A stretch of DNA of 10,419 nt from UBA11891 sp965658355 (GTDB taxonomy: Bacteria; Bacteroidota; Bacteroidia; Flavobacteriales; Flavobacteriaceae), in the NCBI GenBank assembly GCA_965658355.1, contig CBFHRX010000039.1, positions 1-10,419 of the forward strand, written 5' to 3'. Below the pieces are notes generated by a model. It was not told where the DNA came from. It ran no database searches and saw only the letters and a program-made list of their open reading frames with translations. How positions within the stretch are numbered: the stretch's first letter is position 1; the number at the start of each line of letters is the position of its first letter. This document shows, piece by piece, positions 1 to 5,335 of this stretch. Position numbers and translations under genes: made by a program.

Positions 1-43
1 TCTTCCCAAATACTTAATAAATCGTCTATCATATTATTGGTAC

Positions 44-58
44 TATACTATTAGTATA
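44..58. repeat. 15-bp perfect palindrome (7-bp arms, 1-bp centre)
   Basis: The arms TATACTA and TAGTATA flank a single T. It lies in the A/T-rich non-coding left edge, beyond the terminator of the HTH gene. It could be an operator for a gene lying outside the window to the left, or chance in A/T-rich DNA. No gene is visible in bases 1-176. Confidence 0.3.
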
Positions 59-94
59 ATACAAACATACAACACTTTTTAAACACCCTCAAAT

Positions 95-130
95 AAAAAA
101 ACCGCTACACTATAACAGTATAACGGTTTT
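95..130 (-). terminator. Rho-independent terminator after the XRE gene
   Basis: Read on the minus strand, a 13-bp stem (including G-U pairs) runs from AAAACCG to CGGTTTT around a 7-nt loop and is followed by more Ts. It starts about 47 nt past the stop codon of the HTH gene, so it fits as the terminator of the two-gene leftward unit. The A-run at its other end means it could also act on rightward transcripts. Confidence 0.7.
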
Positions 131-137
131 ATCATTT
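101..137. repeat. 37-bp hairpin repeat, copy 1
   Basis: The core of the terminator plus the adjoining ATCATTT matches bases 850-886 at 32 of 37 positions, with no indels and in the same orientation. The two copies bracket the HTH/membrane-protein pair. Most of the differences fall in or near the hairpin loop, and pairing is kept in both copies. Confidence 0.7.
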
Positions 138-176
138 TACTTGCTCCCCCTGTTATTCAAAGTTGTAGCACAAAAT

Positions 177-377
177 CTATTCTACTTCATTAAAAAGAAA
201 GAATGCTTCAATCGGTAAATCAAAAAGTTGTGCCATTTTAAATGCTGTAGGTAAGCTTGGGTCGAACTTTTCCTTTTCGATAGCATTTATGGTTTGTCTC
301 GAAACACCAATCACTTCAGCCAATTGTTCTTGCGTTAGGCCTTTCAGTTTTCTTAATTCCCTAACCCGATTCTTCAT
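177..377 (-). CDS. XRE-family helix-turn-helix transcriptional regulator (small, single domain)
   Basis: This 66-residue protein is almost entirely one Cro/C1-type HTH domain. Residues 1-15 are a basic first helix, and LTQEQLAEVIGVSRQTI at about 14-30 is the helix-turn-helix with the typical TQxxLA and SRQTI signatures. EKEKFDPSLPTAFKMA at about 34-49 carries the usual N-P-S-L-like turn before the last helix (here DPSL). There is no sensor or dimerisation domain, so it belongs with the minimal YgzD-like regulators found beside small membrane proteins. It is translated second in its unit: its ATG overlaps the TGA of the membrane-protein gene (ATGA at 374-377), which suggests translational coupling. 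It probably binds DNA near its own promoter; the dyad at 784-816 is a candidate site. The family assignment is firm; the regulon is unknown. Confidence 0.92.
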   Translation of the reverse strand: MKNRVRELRKLKGLTQEQLAEVIGVSRQTINAIEKEKFDPSLPTAFKMAQLFDLPIEAFFLFNEVE

Positions 378-766
378 AAATACCTTTTTCTATTAATCAA
401 TAAAGTTGTCATATAGGTTAGTCCAACAAATCCAACAAGAATTCCTATTTCTGCATCAAATGGTATAAGATTGACTTGGTCCAATAATGAATAGGTGAGT
501 CCTACTATAACAGTCAATCCAAGTGTTAATGCCAAAGACTCCAAATGAATCTTCCGCTCCAATTCATCATAATGGTCAAATAACTTTCTATTTGCCAAGA
601 TCATAAGGACACCATTAACAAGGTTTGTAAGTATTGCAAAGGTTGTTAGTGCCATATGATCATCCCAAATAAATTTTGGTCCAAATGTGGCAATTGCCAA
701 AGTGGCAACCCAAGACCATGTCCATAACCCTAAGTTTTGTAGATGTTTTTTTCTTTCTTCTTTCAT
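374..766 (-). CDS. Small four-helix integral membrane protein of unknown function, partner of the XRE regulator
   Basis: The 130-residue protein has four hydrophobic segments at about residues 14-33, 38-58, 77-95 and 105-124. A short charged loop between helices 2 and 3 (DHYDELERKIHLESLAL, 64-80) is the best-conserved-looking part. Both ends are charged: KEERKKH at the N terminus and NRKR near the C terminus. Pairing with a minimal XRE regulator is a known arrangement for uncharacterised DUF-type membrane proteins in Bacteroidota and Firmicutes; I do not know the function. A promoter lies directly upstream at 787-816, and the gene runs into the regulator through an ATGA overlap. It might be a membrane sensor or signal partner that acts with the regulator, but that is inference from gene order only. 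Confidence 0.85.
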   Translation of the reverse strand: MKEERKKHLQNLGLWTWSWVATLAIATFGPKFIWDDHMALTTFAILTNLVNGVLMILANRKLFDHYDELERKIHLESLALTLGLTVIVGLTYSLLDQVNLIPFDAEIGILVGFVGLTYMTTLLINRKRYL

Positions 767-783
767 TTTATGTAAAGTTTATT

Positions 784-816
784 TGACAAAAATAAATCAT
801 TTATTTTAAATGTCAA
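784..816. promoter_or_regulatory. Imperfect dyad overlapping the promoter, candidate operator
   Basis: TTGACA on the plus strand (784-789) faces TGTCAA (811-816), and the inner arms AAATAAA and TTTATTTT continue the symmetry with a 3-nt offset. The dyad covers both the -7 and -33 boxes, as expected for autoregulation by the XRE protein. No protein-binding evidence is available. Confidence 0.4.
787..816 (-). promoter_or_regulatory. Bacteroidota-type promoter of the membrane-protein/XRE unit
   Basis: On the minus strand the -7 element TATTTTTG (787-794) fits TAnnTTTG exactly. A TTG, within TTGACA, lies 19 nt upstream (814-816), the expected -33 position. The start codon is about 20 nt downstream of the -7 element. 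Confidence 0.7.
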
Positions 817-842
817 GTTTTATTTACAAAATATTATAAGAC

Positions 843-879
843 AAAAAAAACCGCTATACTAAAATAATATAACAGTTTT
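843..879 (-). terminator. Hairpin with T-run, terminator-like (copy 2 of the repeat)
   Basis: On the minus strand AAAACTG pairs with CGGTTTT in a 12-13 bp A/U-rich stem with G-U pairs, followed by four more Ts. It has the same geometry as the hairpin at 95-130. There is no coding gene immediately upstream on the minus strand; the nearest is the tRNA, which has its own terminator. Confidence 0.5.
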
Positions 880-886
880 ATCATTT
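850..886. repeat. 37-bp hairpin repeat, copy 2
   Basis: It matches 101-137 at 32 of 37 positions with no gaps. The copies are direct repeats separated by exactly 749 bp, with the XRE/membrane module between them. Confidence 0.7.
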
Positions 887-1002
887 CGTCCAACGCGCCA
901 GCGCGCTCCTTCACTAAAAATGTCCAGTGGACATTTTTTTTACGCTCGGCCGTCCCACTTGGGCTTCTCTCAGTTATATTCGTGATAAACGTTTCGCCCA
1001 AA
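887..1002. other. Hairpin-dense non-coding stretch, possible dispersed intergenic repeat
   Basis: The stretch holds a G+C-rich short inverted repeat (GCGC..GCGC near 894-905), a strong bidirectional hairpin at 916-938, and a distant pair TTGGGC (959-964) and GCCCAA (996-1001) enclosing a small TTAT/ATAA stem. Its base composition is clearly richer in G+C than the flanks. A leftward open frame of 61 codons crosses it, but it starts with GTG inside a terminator stem and consists of back-translated hairpins, so I read the stretch as non-coding. It is bounded by repeat copy 2 on one side and the tRNA terminator on the other. Confidence 0.5.
916..938 (+). terminator. Strong hairpin with T-run, bidirectional terminator candidate
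   Basis: A perfect 10-bp stem AAAAATGTCC/GGACATTTTT has a 3-nt AGT loop and a T-run continuing to 941. It can act on either strand. No rightward gene ends just before it, so its role as an ordinary gene terminator is unclear. Confidence 0.55.
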
Positions 1003-1031
1003 AAGAAAAAACCCCTCACTTGCGTGAAGGG
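1003..1031 (-). terminator. Rho-independent terminator of the tRNA-Asn gene
   Basis: On the minus strand CCCTTCAC (1024-1031) pairs with GTGAGGGG (1012-1019) across a GCAA tetraloop, followed by a T-rich tract. It lies about 45 nt downstream of the tRNA 3' end. Confidence 0.85.
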
Positions 1032-1075
1032 CTTTAGTAGTGGTTAAGTATATGTAGCGTAGCGGCTACTGGTTG

Positions 1076-1149
1076 CTCCTCCTCTTGGGCTCGAACCAAG
1101 GACCCTCTGATTAACAGTCAGATGCTCTAACCAACTGAGCTAAGGAGGA
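1076..1149 (-). tRNA. tRNA-Asn (anticodon GTT)
   Basis: The 74-nt cloverleaf on the minus strand folds without mismatches. The acceptor is TCCTCCT/AGGAGGA with discriminator G, the D arm is GCTC..GAGC, and the anticodon stem TCTGA/TCAGA holds loop CTGTTAA with GTT at plus-strand bases 1113-1115. The T arm is CTTGG-TTCGAGC-CCAAG. The 3' CCA is not encoded (CAA follows G), so it must be added after transcription. It stands alone with its own promoter upstream and terminator downstream. No attachment-site duplication of its 3' end is visible within the window. Confidence 0.97.
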
Positions 1150-1161
1150 ATATTTCGCTTG

Positions 1162-1191
1162 CAAATATAATAACTTCCGCTTATAGTCAAA
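1162..1191 (-). promoter_or_regulatory. Promoter of the tRNA-Asn gene
   Basis: On the minus strand TATATTTG (1162-1169) matches the TAnnTTTG element exactly. TTTG (1188-1191) lies 18 nt upstream as the -33 box. The -7 element ends about 12 nt before the mature tRNA 5' end. Confidence 0.75.
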
Positions 1192-1293
1192 CTATCCCAA
1201 TGAAATTACTGCAAAAATTTTGAAATAAAGATTTCCTAGGCTTTTAACTAAAGTGAGGATCGCTGAGAAGACATTACTGGAATGTTCACAAAA

Positions 1294-1326
1294 AAAAATC
1301 GTGTTCTAAACTAGAACACGATTTTT
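1294..1326 (-). terminator. Rho-independent terminator after the duplicated-domain secreted protein gene
   Basis: A perfect 15-bp stem with arms AAAAATCGTGTTCTA and its complement has a 3-nt loop. It lies 20 nt beyond the stop codon of the leftward gene ending at 1346, with T-rich sequence on both sides, so it can work in both directions. Confidence 0.88.
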
Positions 1327-1345
1327 CTACTAGTTGATGCAAAAT

Positions 1346-2122
1346 TTACTTATCCAACATCATGACTTTTCGAATGATTACATTTTCTTTTAAGTCTCTA
1401 ATTTTCATCAGGTTGGTATATTCTCTGTCGGCATCCCAAGAAGGCGTATTCAGTCTCACGTCAATAATGTCTGAATAGGACGAGAACCAATCTACGGTCC
1501 AATAATTCCAGTAGGTTTCGGTTCCGTTTTTATCGAGTCTTTTACCAAGAGCCCAGCCCGTTTGTTTGCTGTTTTTTGGAATCCCTGCAGCCCAAAACTT
1601 TTTTTCTATCCCCTCATAGGTTTTTCCTTTTCCCTCTGCCACTTTCATGAAATTTAGAACTCCATAATCATCGGGAGATTGTACATTCTCGTCTCTAGAA
1701 AGAGCCTGTACAGCTGTGGAAATTGTTTCGGCGACGATCTCGCGCTTGCCGCGAACTTGTTCCAGAAACTCCCTCCAGTCATTGTCTGTCATTCCTGGCA
1801 TGGCTTCTTTTCTCATTTCAGCTCTCTCACCCCAGCTGGTTTCCTCCCATTTTCTCATTTCACTCATGGTCATTGGCTCTACAATTAAATGGGTAAAAGG
1901 AGCTTGAGGATTCCCCACTACAGCCCACACATGCCATCCAGATTGCATGCCATTATCGATTCTCATTTGAGCGAATTTGGCAAACTTGGTTCTCAGGTTC
2001 TCCCCGTAGTTGGATCCGGGTTTGGCTTTGATAAAAGTTTGTTTGAATACGATCTTTTCCTGTGCTGTGACGGAAAAAGAAACAGTCATAGCAAAAGCTA
2101 CTAATAGAAATAGTCTTTTCAT
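1346..2122 (-). CDS. Secreted protein of unknown function with two related domains (possible dimeric alpha/beta-barrel fold)
   Basis: The 258-residue protein begins with a signal peptide (MKRLFLLVAFAMTVSFSVTAQ, cleavage after about A20), so it should be exported. A longer frame reaches 2173 but starts with GTG and crosses the candidate promoter; ATG at 2122 puts the signal peptide at the N terminus and is preferred. Two stretches look alike: residues 28-70 (F-x-K-A-x-P-G-x-x-Y then L-x-x-K-F, ending SGWHVW) and 156-196 (F-M-K-V-x-x-G-x-x-Y then I-x-x-K-F, ending TGWALG). Each is followed by an aromatic strand. This pattern resembles tandem ferredoxin-like (ABM/NIPSNAP-type) halves, but that is inference. 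It is rich in Trp and Met and has no Cys and no recognised catalytic motif. It is monocistronic, with its own terminator. Confidence 0.85.
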   Translation of the reverse strand: MKRLFLLVAFAMTVSFSVTAQEKIVFKQTFIKAKPGSNYGENLRTKFAKFAQMRIDNGMQSGWHVWAVVGNPQAPFTHLIVEPMTMSEMRKWEETSWGERAEMRKEAMPGMTDNDWREFLEQVRGKREIVAETISTAVQALSRDENVQSPDDYGVLNFMKVAEGKGKTYEGIEKKFWAAGIPKNSKQTGWALGKRLDKNGTETYWNYWTVDWFSSYSDIIDVRLNTPSWDADREYTNLMKIRDLKENVIIRKVMMLDK

Positions 2123-2146
2123 TTTAAATGGGTTTATGATTATCCC

Positions 2147-2178
2147 TAAAATTAACTTTTTTTTGGGAAGCACCCAAA
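2147..2178 (-). promoter_or_regulatory. Candidate promoter of the duplicated-domain secreted protein gene
   Basis: On the minus strand TAATTTTA (2147-2154) differs from TAnnTTTG at the last base only. TTTG (2175-2178) lies 20 nt upstream. The start codon follows about 24 nt after the -7 element. Confidence 0.4.
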
Positions 2179-2414
2179 CTTCAAAAAACCGTAATAATGC
2201 ATCCCAAAGGATAAGCAGGAGGGCTTTACTAAAATAGATTCTCTAGTGACTAGGCATTAAGGAGCAGCAGTAGAAAAAGGGGTATCAAAAAACGACTCCT
2301 TTAATTTCTAATGGGATAAACAAGTAGTTTGTGTTTTAGGAAGCTGGATACCTATTCTTGTTGGATCAAGGAATGAACCGAATTTAGAGTCCTCCCAAAT
2401 CCCTACATAGTGAA
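2174..2414. other. Intergenic stretch with no supported gene
   Basis: Beyond the candidate -33 box near its left edge I see nothing convincing. Only a weak long-looped pair (AAGGAG near 2260 and CTCCTT near 2297) could pair, and there is no T-run to make it a terminator. No RNA gene is recognised. Confidence 0.5.
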
Positions 2415-2861
2415 TTAATTGGCTGCGTCCGTATCTTCTATCTCTTCTTTGGGATAGAACTCTTCTTGTTCCTCATACCATTCAAAGTCACTGTCCACTT
2501 TACCATCTTCGGGGTTAAAGGTTAACTCTAAATATTTTAGACGCTTCAGTTCTTTTACTTTTACTTGACAGATAAAAGTATGGTAGTGGTATTTGTCGAA
2601 AGGACTGATAAAGGTCTCGTATGAATCCCAGATTATATTTCGTGTGTACTCTACATTGGGGAATTTTTCTTCTACAAAAAAGCGAATCTTTTTATTGATT
2701 TCTTTGATGTTGATCGGTATGATTTCCCCTTCCGCATTTTCTTCAAATCCTTGGTGTTGTTCAATAAAATCTTCAATTCCTACTTTTTGAGTTTGTGCCG
2801 AAATGGTTGCTGAAAAGCTGAAAGCAATTAAGGCTACGAAGAATGAGAAATACTTTTTCAT
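2415..2861 (-). CDS. Small secreted protein of unknown function with acidic C-terminal tail
   Basis: The 148-residue protein begins with a clear signal peptide (MKKYFSFFVALIAFSFSATISA, cleavage before Q23), so it is probably periplasmic or surface-associated. The mature part has an amphipathic helix-like section (residues about 50-66, KEINKKIRFFVEEKFP) and then strand-like segments around YHYHTFICQVKVKEL and KYLELTFNPEDGKVD. The last 25 residues are strongly acidic (EWYEEQEEF, KEEIEDTD). There is one Cys in the mature part and no lipobox. I recognise no family. It has a good promoter directly upstream and no neighbour in the same transcription unit that hints at a role; the sequence between it and the next leftward gene has no clear terminator. 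Confidence 0.82.
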   Translation of the reverse strand: MKKYFSFFVALIAFSFSATISAQTQKVGIEDFIEQHQGFEENAEGEIIPINIKEINKKIRFFVEEKFPNVEYTRNIIWDSYETFISPFDKYHYHTFICQVKVKELKRLKYLELTFNPEDGKVDSDFEWYEEQEEFYPKEEIEDTDAAN

Positions 2862-2883
2862 GATATATAGTATATTAATTGTT

Positions 2884-2891
2884 CAAATATA
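2884..2891 (-). promoter_or_regulatory. -7 element of the small secreted protein gene
   Basis: On the minus strand TATATTTG matches TAnnTTTG exactly and lies 22 nt before the ATG. There is no clear TTTG at -33, only a T-rich run. Confidence 0.6.
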
Positions 2892-2924
2892 AGAAACTCA
2901 CTTTGCTAGAAAAAATCATTCTCC

Positions 2925-4244
2925 CTAACTGCCAAAAAGATAGCGATAGACATCATTGCCATTCGCAAAAAGGACTAAGCCCAAAATCAAGAAAAACCCA
3001 ATCACTTGGGCTACCTCTAAGACTCTGTCATGAGGTTTACGGCCTGTTATAATTTCATATAGTAAAAACATAACATGACCGCCGTCTAAGGCTGGTATAG
3101 GCAATACATTCATAAAAGCCAACATGATAGAGATCAATGCTGTGCTTGACCAAAATCCGCGCCAATCCCAACTGGAAGGGAATAAATTCCCAATGGCACC
3201 AAAGCCTCCCACTTGAGTGGCTCCTTTTTGGGTGAAGACATATTTGAATTGAGAGACATAATCATACAGCGTCCAGTATCCAAAGGCAAATCCTTGTTCA
3301 ATACTCTCCACTAAGCCTAGGTCTACATGCGTTGTTTCGATTCCTGTTGCTAGTTTTCGGACCCCTATTTTACCGTTAGCATCTGGCGTAATTTGTAAGG
3401 TGTCGATTCGGCGGCCTCTTTCTACAACGAGTTCAAAAGGGTTTTTATGAGTTTGAAGTCTGTCGTAAAAATCCCCCCAATGGGTAACAGGCATTCCGTC
3501 AAAGGCGATAATTTTGTCTCCTGCCTCTAATCCAGCAGCAGCAGCTGCACCGCCAGGGGTTAAGGTATCTACCACCGCTTCTACAAGAGGGAAAAATACT
3601 TGCATTTCTCCACTTTCAAACATCTGTTTGCCAAAATCTTCGGGGATGGCAATTTTCTCGATTTGACCAGAAGCCCGTGCTACTTCAATCTCCTTAACAT
3701 TACGAAGAAACAGATAACGGTTTACTTCCATCACATTATCCAGACTGTTGCCGTCTACAGAGAGGATTTTATCTCCATCCTGAAAACCGATATTCTGGGC
3801 AATAGTACTGGGTTCCATTCCCAAAGGAACCGCCTCATTGGTCAAGGTATTTTTACCCCAAACAAAGAGAATCATCATGTAGATAAGGAAGCCTAAAATC
3901 AAGTTCACTGTTACCCCACCCAGCATGATGATAAGACGCTGCCATGCGGGTTTGGATCGAAACTCCCAGGGTTGAGGTGGTTTTTTCATTTGCTCCTTGT
4001 CCATGCTCTCGTCTATCATTCCGGCTATTTTGACATAACCGCCAAGAGGCAGCCACCCGATTCCGTAGACAGTATCCCCGATTTTCTTTTTGAAAAGGGC
4101 AAAGTTGATATCAAAAAAGAGGAAGAATTTCTCCACTCGTGTTTTAAAAATACGTGCAGGGATGAAGTGACCGAGTTCGTGCAATACAATCAATAATGAC
4201 AAACTCATTAGTAGTTGAATCGCTTTAATTGCAAATGGGCTCAT
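2925..4244 (-). CDS. rseP: RseP-type site-2 membrane zinc metalloprotease
   Basis: The 439-residue protein cleaves membrane-embedded substrates. In the family it performs the second cut of anti-sigma factors and removes remnant signal peptides in the inner membrane. The zinc-binding HELGH is at residues 22-26 in the first membrane helix (about 5-30). The third zinc ligand is D387 in NVLPIPALDGGH, the second family motif, in a later helix. The GxxxPLGGYVK membrane loop is at 61-72, and further helices lie at about 104-129 and 408-428. Two PDZ-like regions are present: a weaker one at about 135-200 and a clear one at about 222-290 (GGAAAAAGLEAGDKIIAFDG). All catalytic residues are present and the length is normal. 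A TTG codon at 4265 would add seven residues but overlaps the promoter; ATG at 4244 is preferred. It diverges from the SCO gene. Its natural substrate here is not indicated. Confidence 0.95.
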   Translation of the reverse strand: MSPFAIKAIQLLMSLSLLIVLHELGHFIPARIFKTRVEKFFLFFDINFALFKKKIGDTVYGIGWLPLGGYVKIAGMIDESMDKEQMKKPPQPWEFRSKPAWQRLIIMLGGVTVNLILGFLIYMMILFVWGKNTLTNEAVPLGMEPSTIAQNIGFQDGDKILSVDGNSLDNVMEVNRYLFLRNVKEIEVARASGQIEKIAIPEDFGKQMFESGEMQVFFPLVEAVVDTLTPGGAAAAAGLEAGDKIIAFDGMPVTHWGDFYDRLQTHKNPFELVVERGRRIDTLQITPDANGKIGVRKLATGIETTHVDLGLVESIEQGFAFGYWTLYDYVSQFKYVFTQKGATQVGGFGAIGNLFPSSWDWRGFWSSTALISIMLAFMNVLPIPALDGGHVMFLLYEIITGRKPHDRVLEVAQVIGFFLILGLVLFANGNDVYRYLFGS

Positions 4245-4262
4245 ATGAGGGTTTAAGACCCC

Positions 4263-4270
4263 CAAAATTA
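4263..4270 (-). promoter_or_regulatory. -7 element of rseP
   Basis: On the minus strand TAATTTTG matches TAnnTTTG exactly and lies 18 nt before the ATG at 4244. The -33 region is A/T-rich without a well-placed TTTG. The element supports the shorter start. Confidence 0.5.
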
Positions 4271-4347
4271 AACTTTTTTTTCAGGAAACTGTTTTTTTAC
4301 AGGCTTACAAATTTCACCACTAATGCGGCCATACAGTTCACAATCTG

Positions 4348-4355
4348 TAACTTTG
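4348..4355 (+). promoter_or_regulatory. -7 element of the SCO-family gene
   Basis: TAACTTTG matches TAnnTTTG exactly and ends 14 nt before the ATG at 4370. No good -33 box is seen. Together with the oppositely directed element at 4263-4270 it makes a divergent promoter region. Confidence 0.45.
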
Positions 4356-4369
4356 TCGCTGAAAGTGAT

Positions 4370-5044
4370 ATGAAAACATTTTTCCAGAAATACCGCCGAT
4401 TTTTAATTGTTTTTTTAAGCATAAGCCTAGTGATCTTGTGGTTGTTTTACAGGGCACTTCGGCCCACTCCTCTCTTGCCGATATACCAACCGGCGATGGT
4501 CAATTTTGAGTTGGTTGACAGCAGCTTCCAGCACGTCAAGAAATACCACCGTATCGCGGAGTTTAAATTGCTAAATCAAAACGGGCAGTGGGTCAATGAG
4601 AGTTGGGTGGAGGGTAAAATTCATATTGCGGATTTTTTCTTTACAACCTGTCCGAGTATCTGTCCTATTATGACCGCAAACTTATTCGACATACAGGAAC
4701 TTTTCTCTGAAGACGACCAGATACGCTTGCTTTCATTTAGCGTTACCCCCGAAATAGATTCCGTTGCGCAGCTGAAAAAGTATGCTCTTGAAAAAGGGGT
4801 AAAGGACCAAAAATGGAATTTATTGACGGGAGATAAAAAAGAAATATATCGTTTGGCGCGCCAGTCATACTTAGTAGCTAAAGAGGATGGAGATGGCGGT
4901 CCCTATGACATGATTCACACCGAAAATTTTGTTTTGGTCGATCCCGAAAGGCGAATCCGTGGGTTTTATGATGGTACCGATCCAGCCAGTATGGAGGAGC
5001 TTGTCAAGGATGTAGCGATCTTGCAAAAAGAATTTTCTCCCTAG
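4370..5044 (+). CDS. SCO1/SenC-family membrane-anchored thioredoxin-fold protein
   Basis: The 224-residue protein is of the SCO/PrrC type, which delivers copper to the CuA site of cytochrome c oxidase or acts as a thiol-disulfide reductase outside the inner membrane. An N-terminal anchor helix lies at residues 11-27 with a basic cytoplasmic end (KYRR). The copper/thiol site CPSIC (C94, C98) sits in the context FFFTTCPSICPIM, and the third ligand is H183 in MIHTENFVLVD, about 85 residues later as in the family. The frame is open upstream to 4229, but that part would be hydrophobic junk across the promoter; ATG at 4370 places the anchor normally. No oxidase genes are nearby, so copper delivery is family knowledge rather than context. 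It is followed by the feo operon 63 bp downstream, which has its own promoter. Confidence 0.93.
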   Translation: MKTFFQKYRRFLIVFLSISLVILWLFYRALRPTPLLPIYQPAMVNFELVDSSFQHVKKYHRIAEFKLLNQNGQWVNESWVEGKIHIADFFFTTCPSICPIMTANLFDIQELFSEDDQIRLLSFSVTPEIDSVAQLKKYALEKGVKDQKWNLLTGDKKEIYRLARQSYLVAKEDGDGGPYDMIHTENFVLVDPERRIRGFYDGTDPASMEELVKDVAILQKEFSP

Positions 5045-5065
5045 CCATTTTTTATCCTCTTCCTT

Positions 5066-5078
5066 GCATAAAATATGC
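5066..5078. promoter_or_regulatory. Palindrome next to the feoA -7 element, candidate operator
   Basis: GCATA-AAA-TATGC is a perfect 13-bp inverted repeat that ends at the base before the -7 element of the iron-uptake operon. The position suits a metal-responsive repressor site, but it does not resemble a classical Fur or DtxR box. Confidence 0.35.
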
Positions 5079-5086
5079 TATTTTTG
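5079..5086 (+). promoter_or_regulatory. -7 element of the feo operon
   Basis: TATTTTTG fits TAnnTTTG exactly, 21 nt before the feoA ATG. The -33 region overlaps the end of the SCO gene and lacks an obvious TTTG at the right distance. Confidence 0.55.
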
Positions 5087-5107
5087 TTTTTAAATTGATT
5101 CTAAATA

Positions 5108-5332
5108 ATGGCATTTCTCGATTCACTAGAACCAGGACAAAGCGCAACGATTGTGGATTTCGAAACCGAAAAGTTACCTTTAAAACTCATCGAAATGGGG
5201 TGCTTGCCCGGCAACAAGGTTTGCCTTCTTCAAAAAGCCCCTTTTAATTGTCCTTTGTATTTAGAGATTGACGGTTGCCATATGGCCATCCGTAAAGAAG
5301 TGGCTGAACTCATAGAGATCGAACCTTCCTAA
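5108..5332 (+). CDS. feoA: FeoA, SH3-like partner of the ferrous iron transporter
   Basis: The 74-residue protein has the single SH3-like FeoA fold and the family motif L-x-x-M-G-x-x-P-G (LIEMGCLPG, residues 27-35), followed by short strands ending in the usual hydrophobic I-x-I-E tail. FeoA is a small cytoplasmic protein needed for FeoB-dependent Fe(II) uptake, probably by contacting FeoB. Many Bacteroidota fuse FeoA to FeoB; here they are separate, with feoB starting only 3 bp after the feoA stop, so co-translation is likely. Three Cys residues (C32, C39, C48) are more than many FeoA proteins carry, but no metal site is evident. The start is an ATG 21 nt after a good -7 element. Confidence 0.93.
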   Translation: MAFLDSLEPGQSATIVDFETEKLPLKLIEMGCLPGNKVCLLQKAPFNCPLYLEIDGCHMAIRKEVAELIEIEPS

Positions 5333-5335
5333 ACA

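Noticed and set aside
177..766. XRE gene plus small partner considered as a toxin-antitoxin pair
   Set aside because: The partner is a four-helix membrane protein without toxin features, and the regulator is second in the unit. Nothing in the sequence supports toxicity.
101..886. Two hairpin repeats considered as a CRISPR remnant
   Set aside because: There are only two copies, separated by a two-gene unit rather than a short spacer, and there are no cas genes.
834..1019. Leftward open frame of 61 codons
   Set aside because: It starts with GTG inside the stem of the tRNA terminator, runs through three hairpins and ends in the second hairpin repeat. The sequence is better explained as structured non-coding DNA.
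1076..1149. tRNA-Asn as an integration site for a genomic island
   Set aside because: No integrase gene and no second copy of the tRNA 3' end occur within the window.
2123..2173. N-terminal extension of the duplicated-domain secreted protein
   Set aside because: The extension begins with GTG, covers the candidate promoter and would bury the signal peptide 17 residues inside the protein. ATG at 2122 is better.
1679..2237. Several overlapping rightward open frames opposite the secreted protein gene
   Set aside because: They are antisense shadows of a well-supported coding region and have no family resemblance, signal peptide or promoter of their own.
4245..4265. Seven-residue N-terminal extension of RseP
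   Set aside because: It begins with TTG and overlaps an exact -7 promoter element. ATG at 4244 gives the usual family start.
4229..4369. 47-residue N-terminal extension of the SCO-family protein
   Set aside because: It overlaps the divergent rseP start and both promoter elements. ATG at 4370 directly precedes the membrane anchor.
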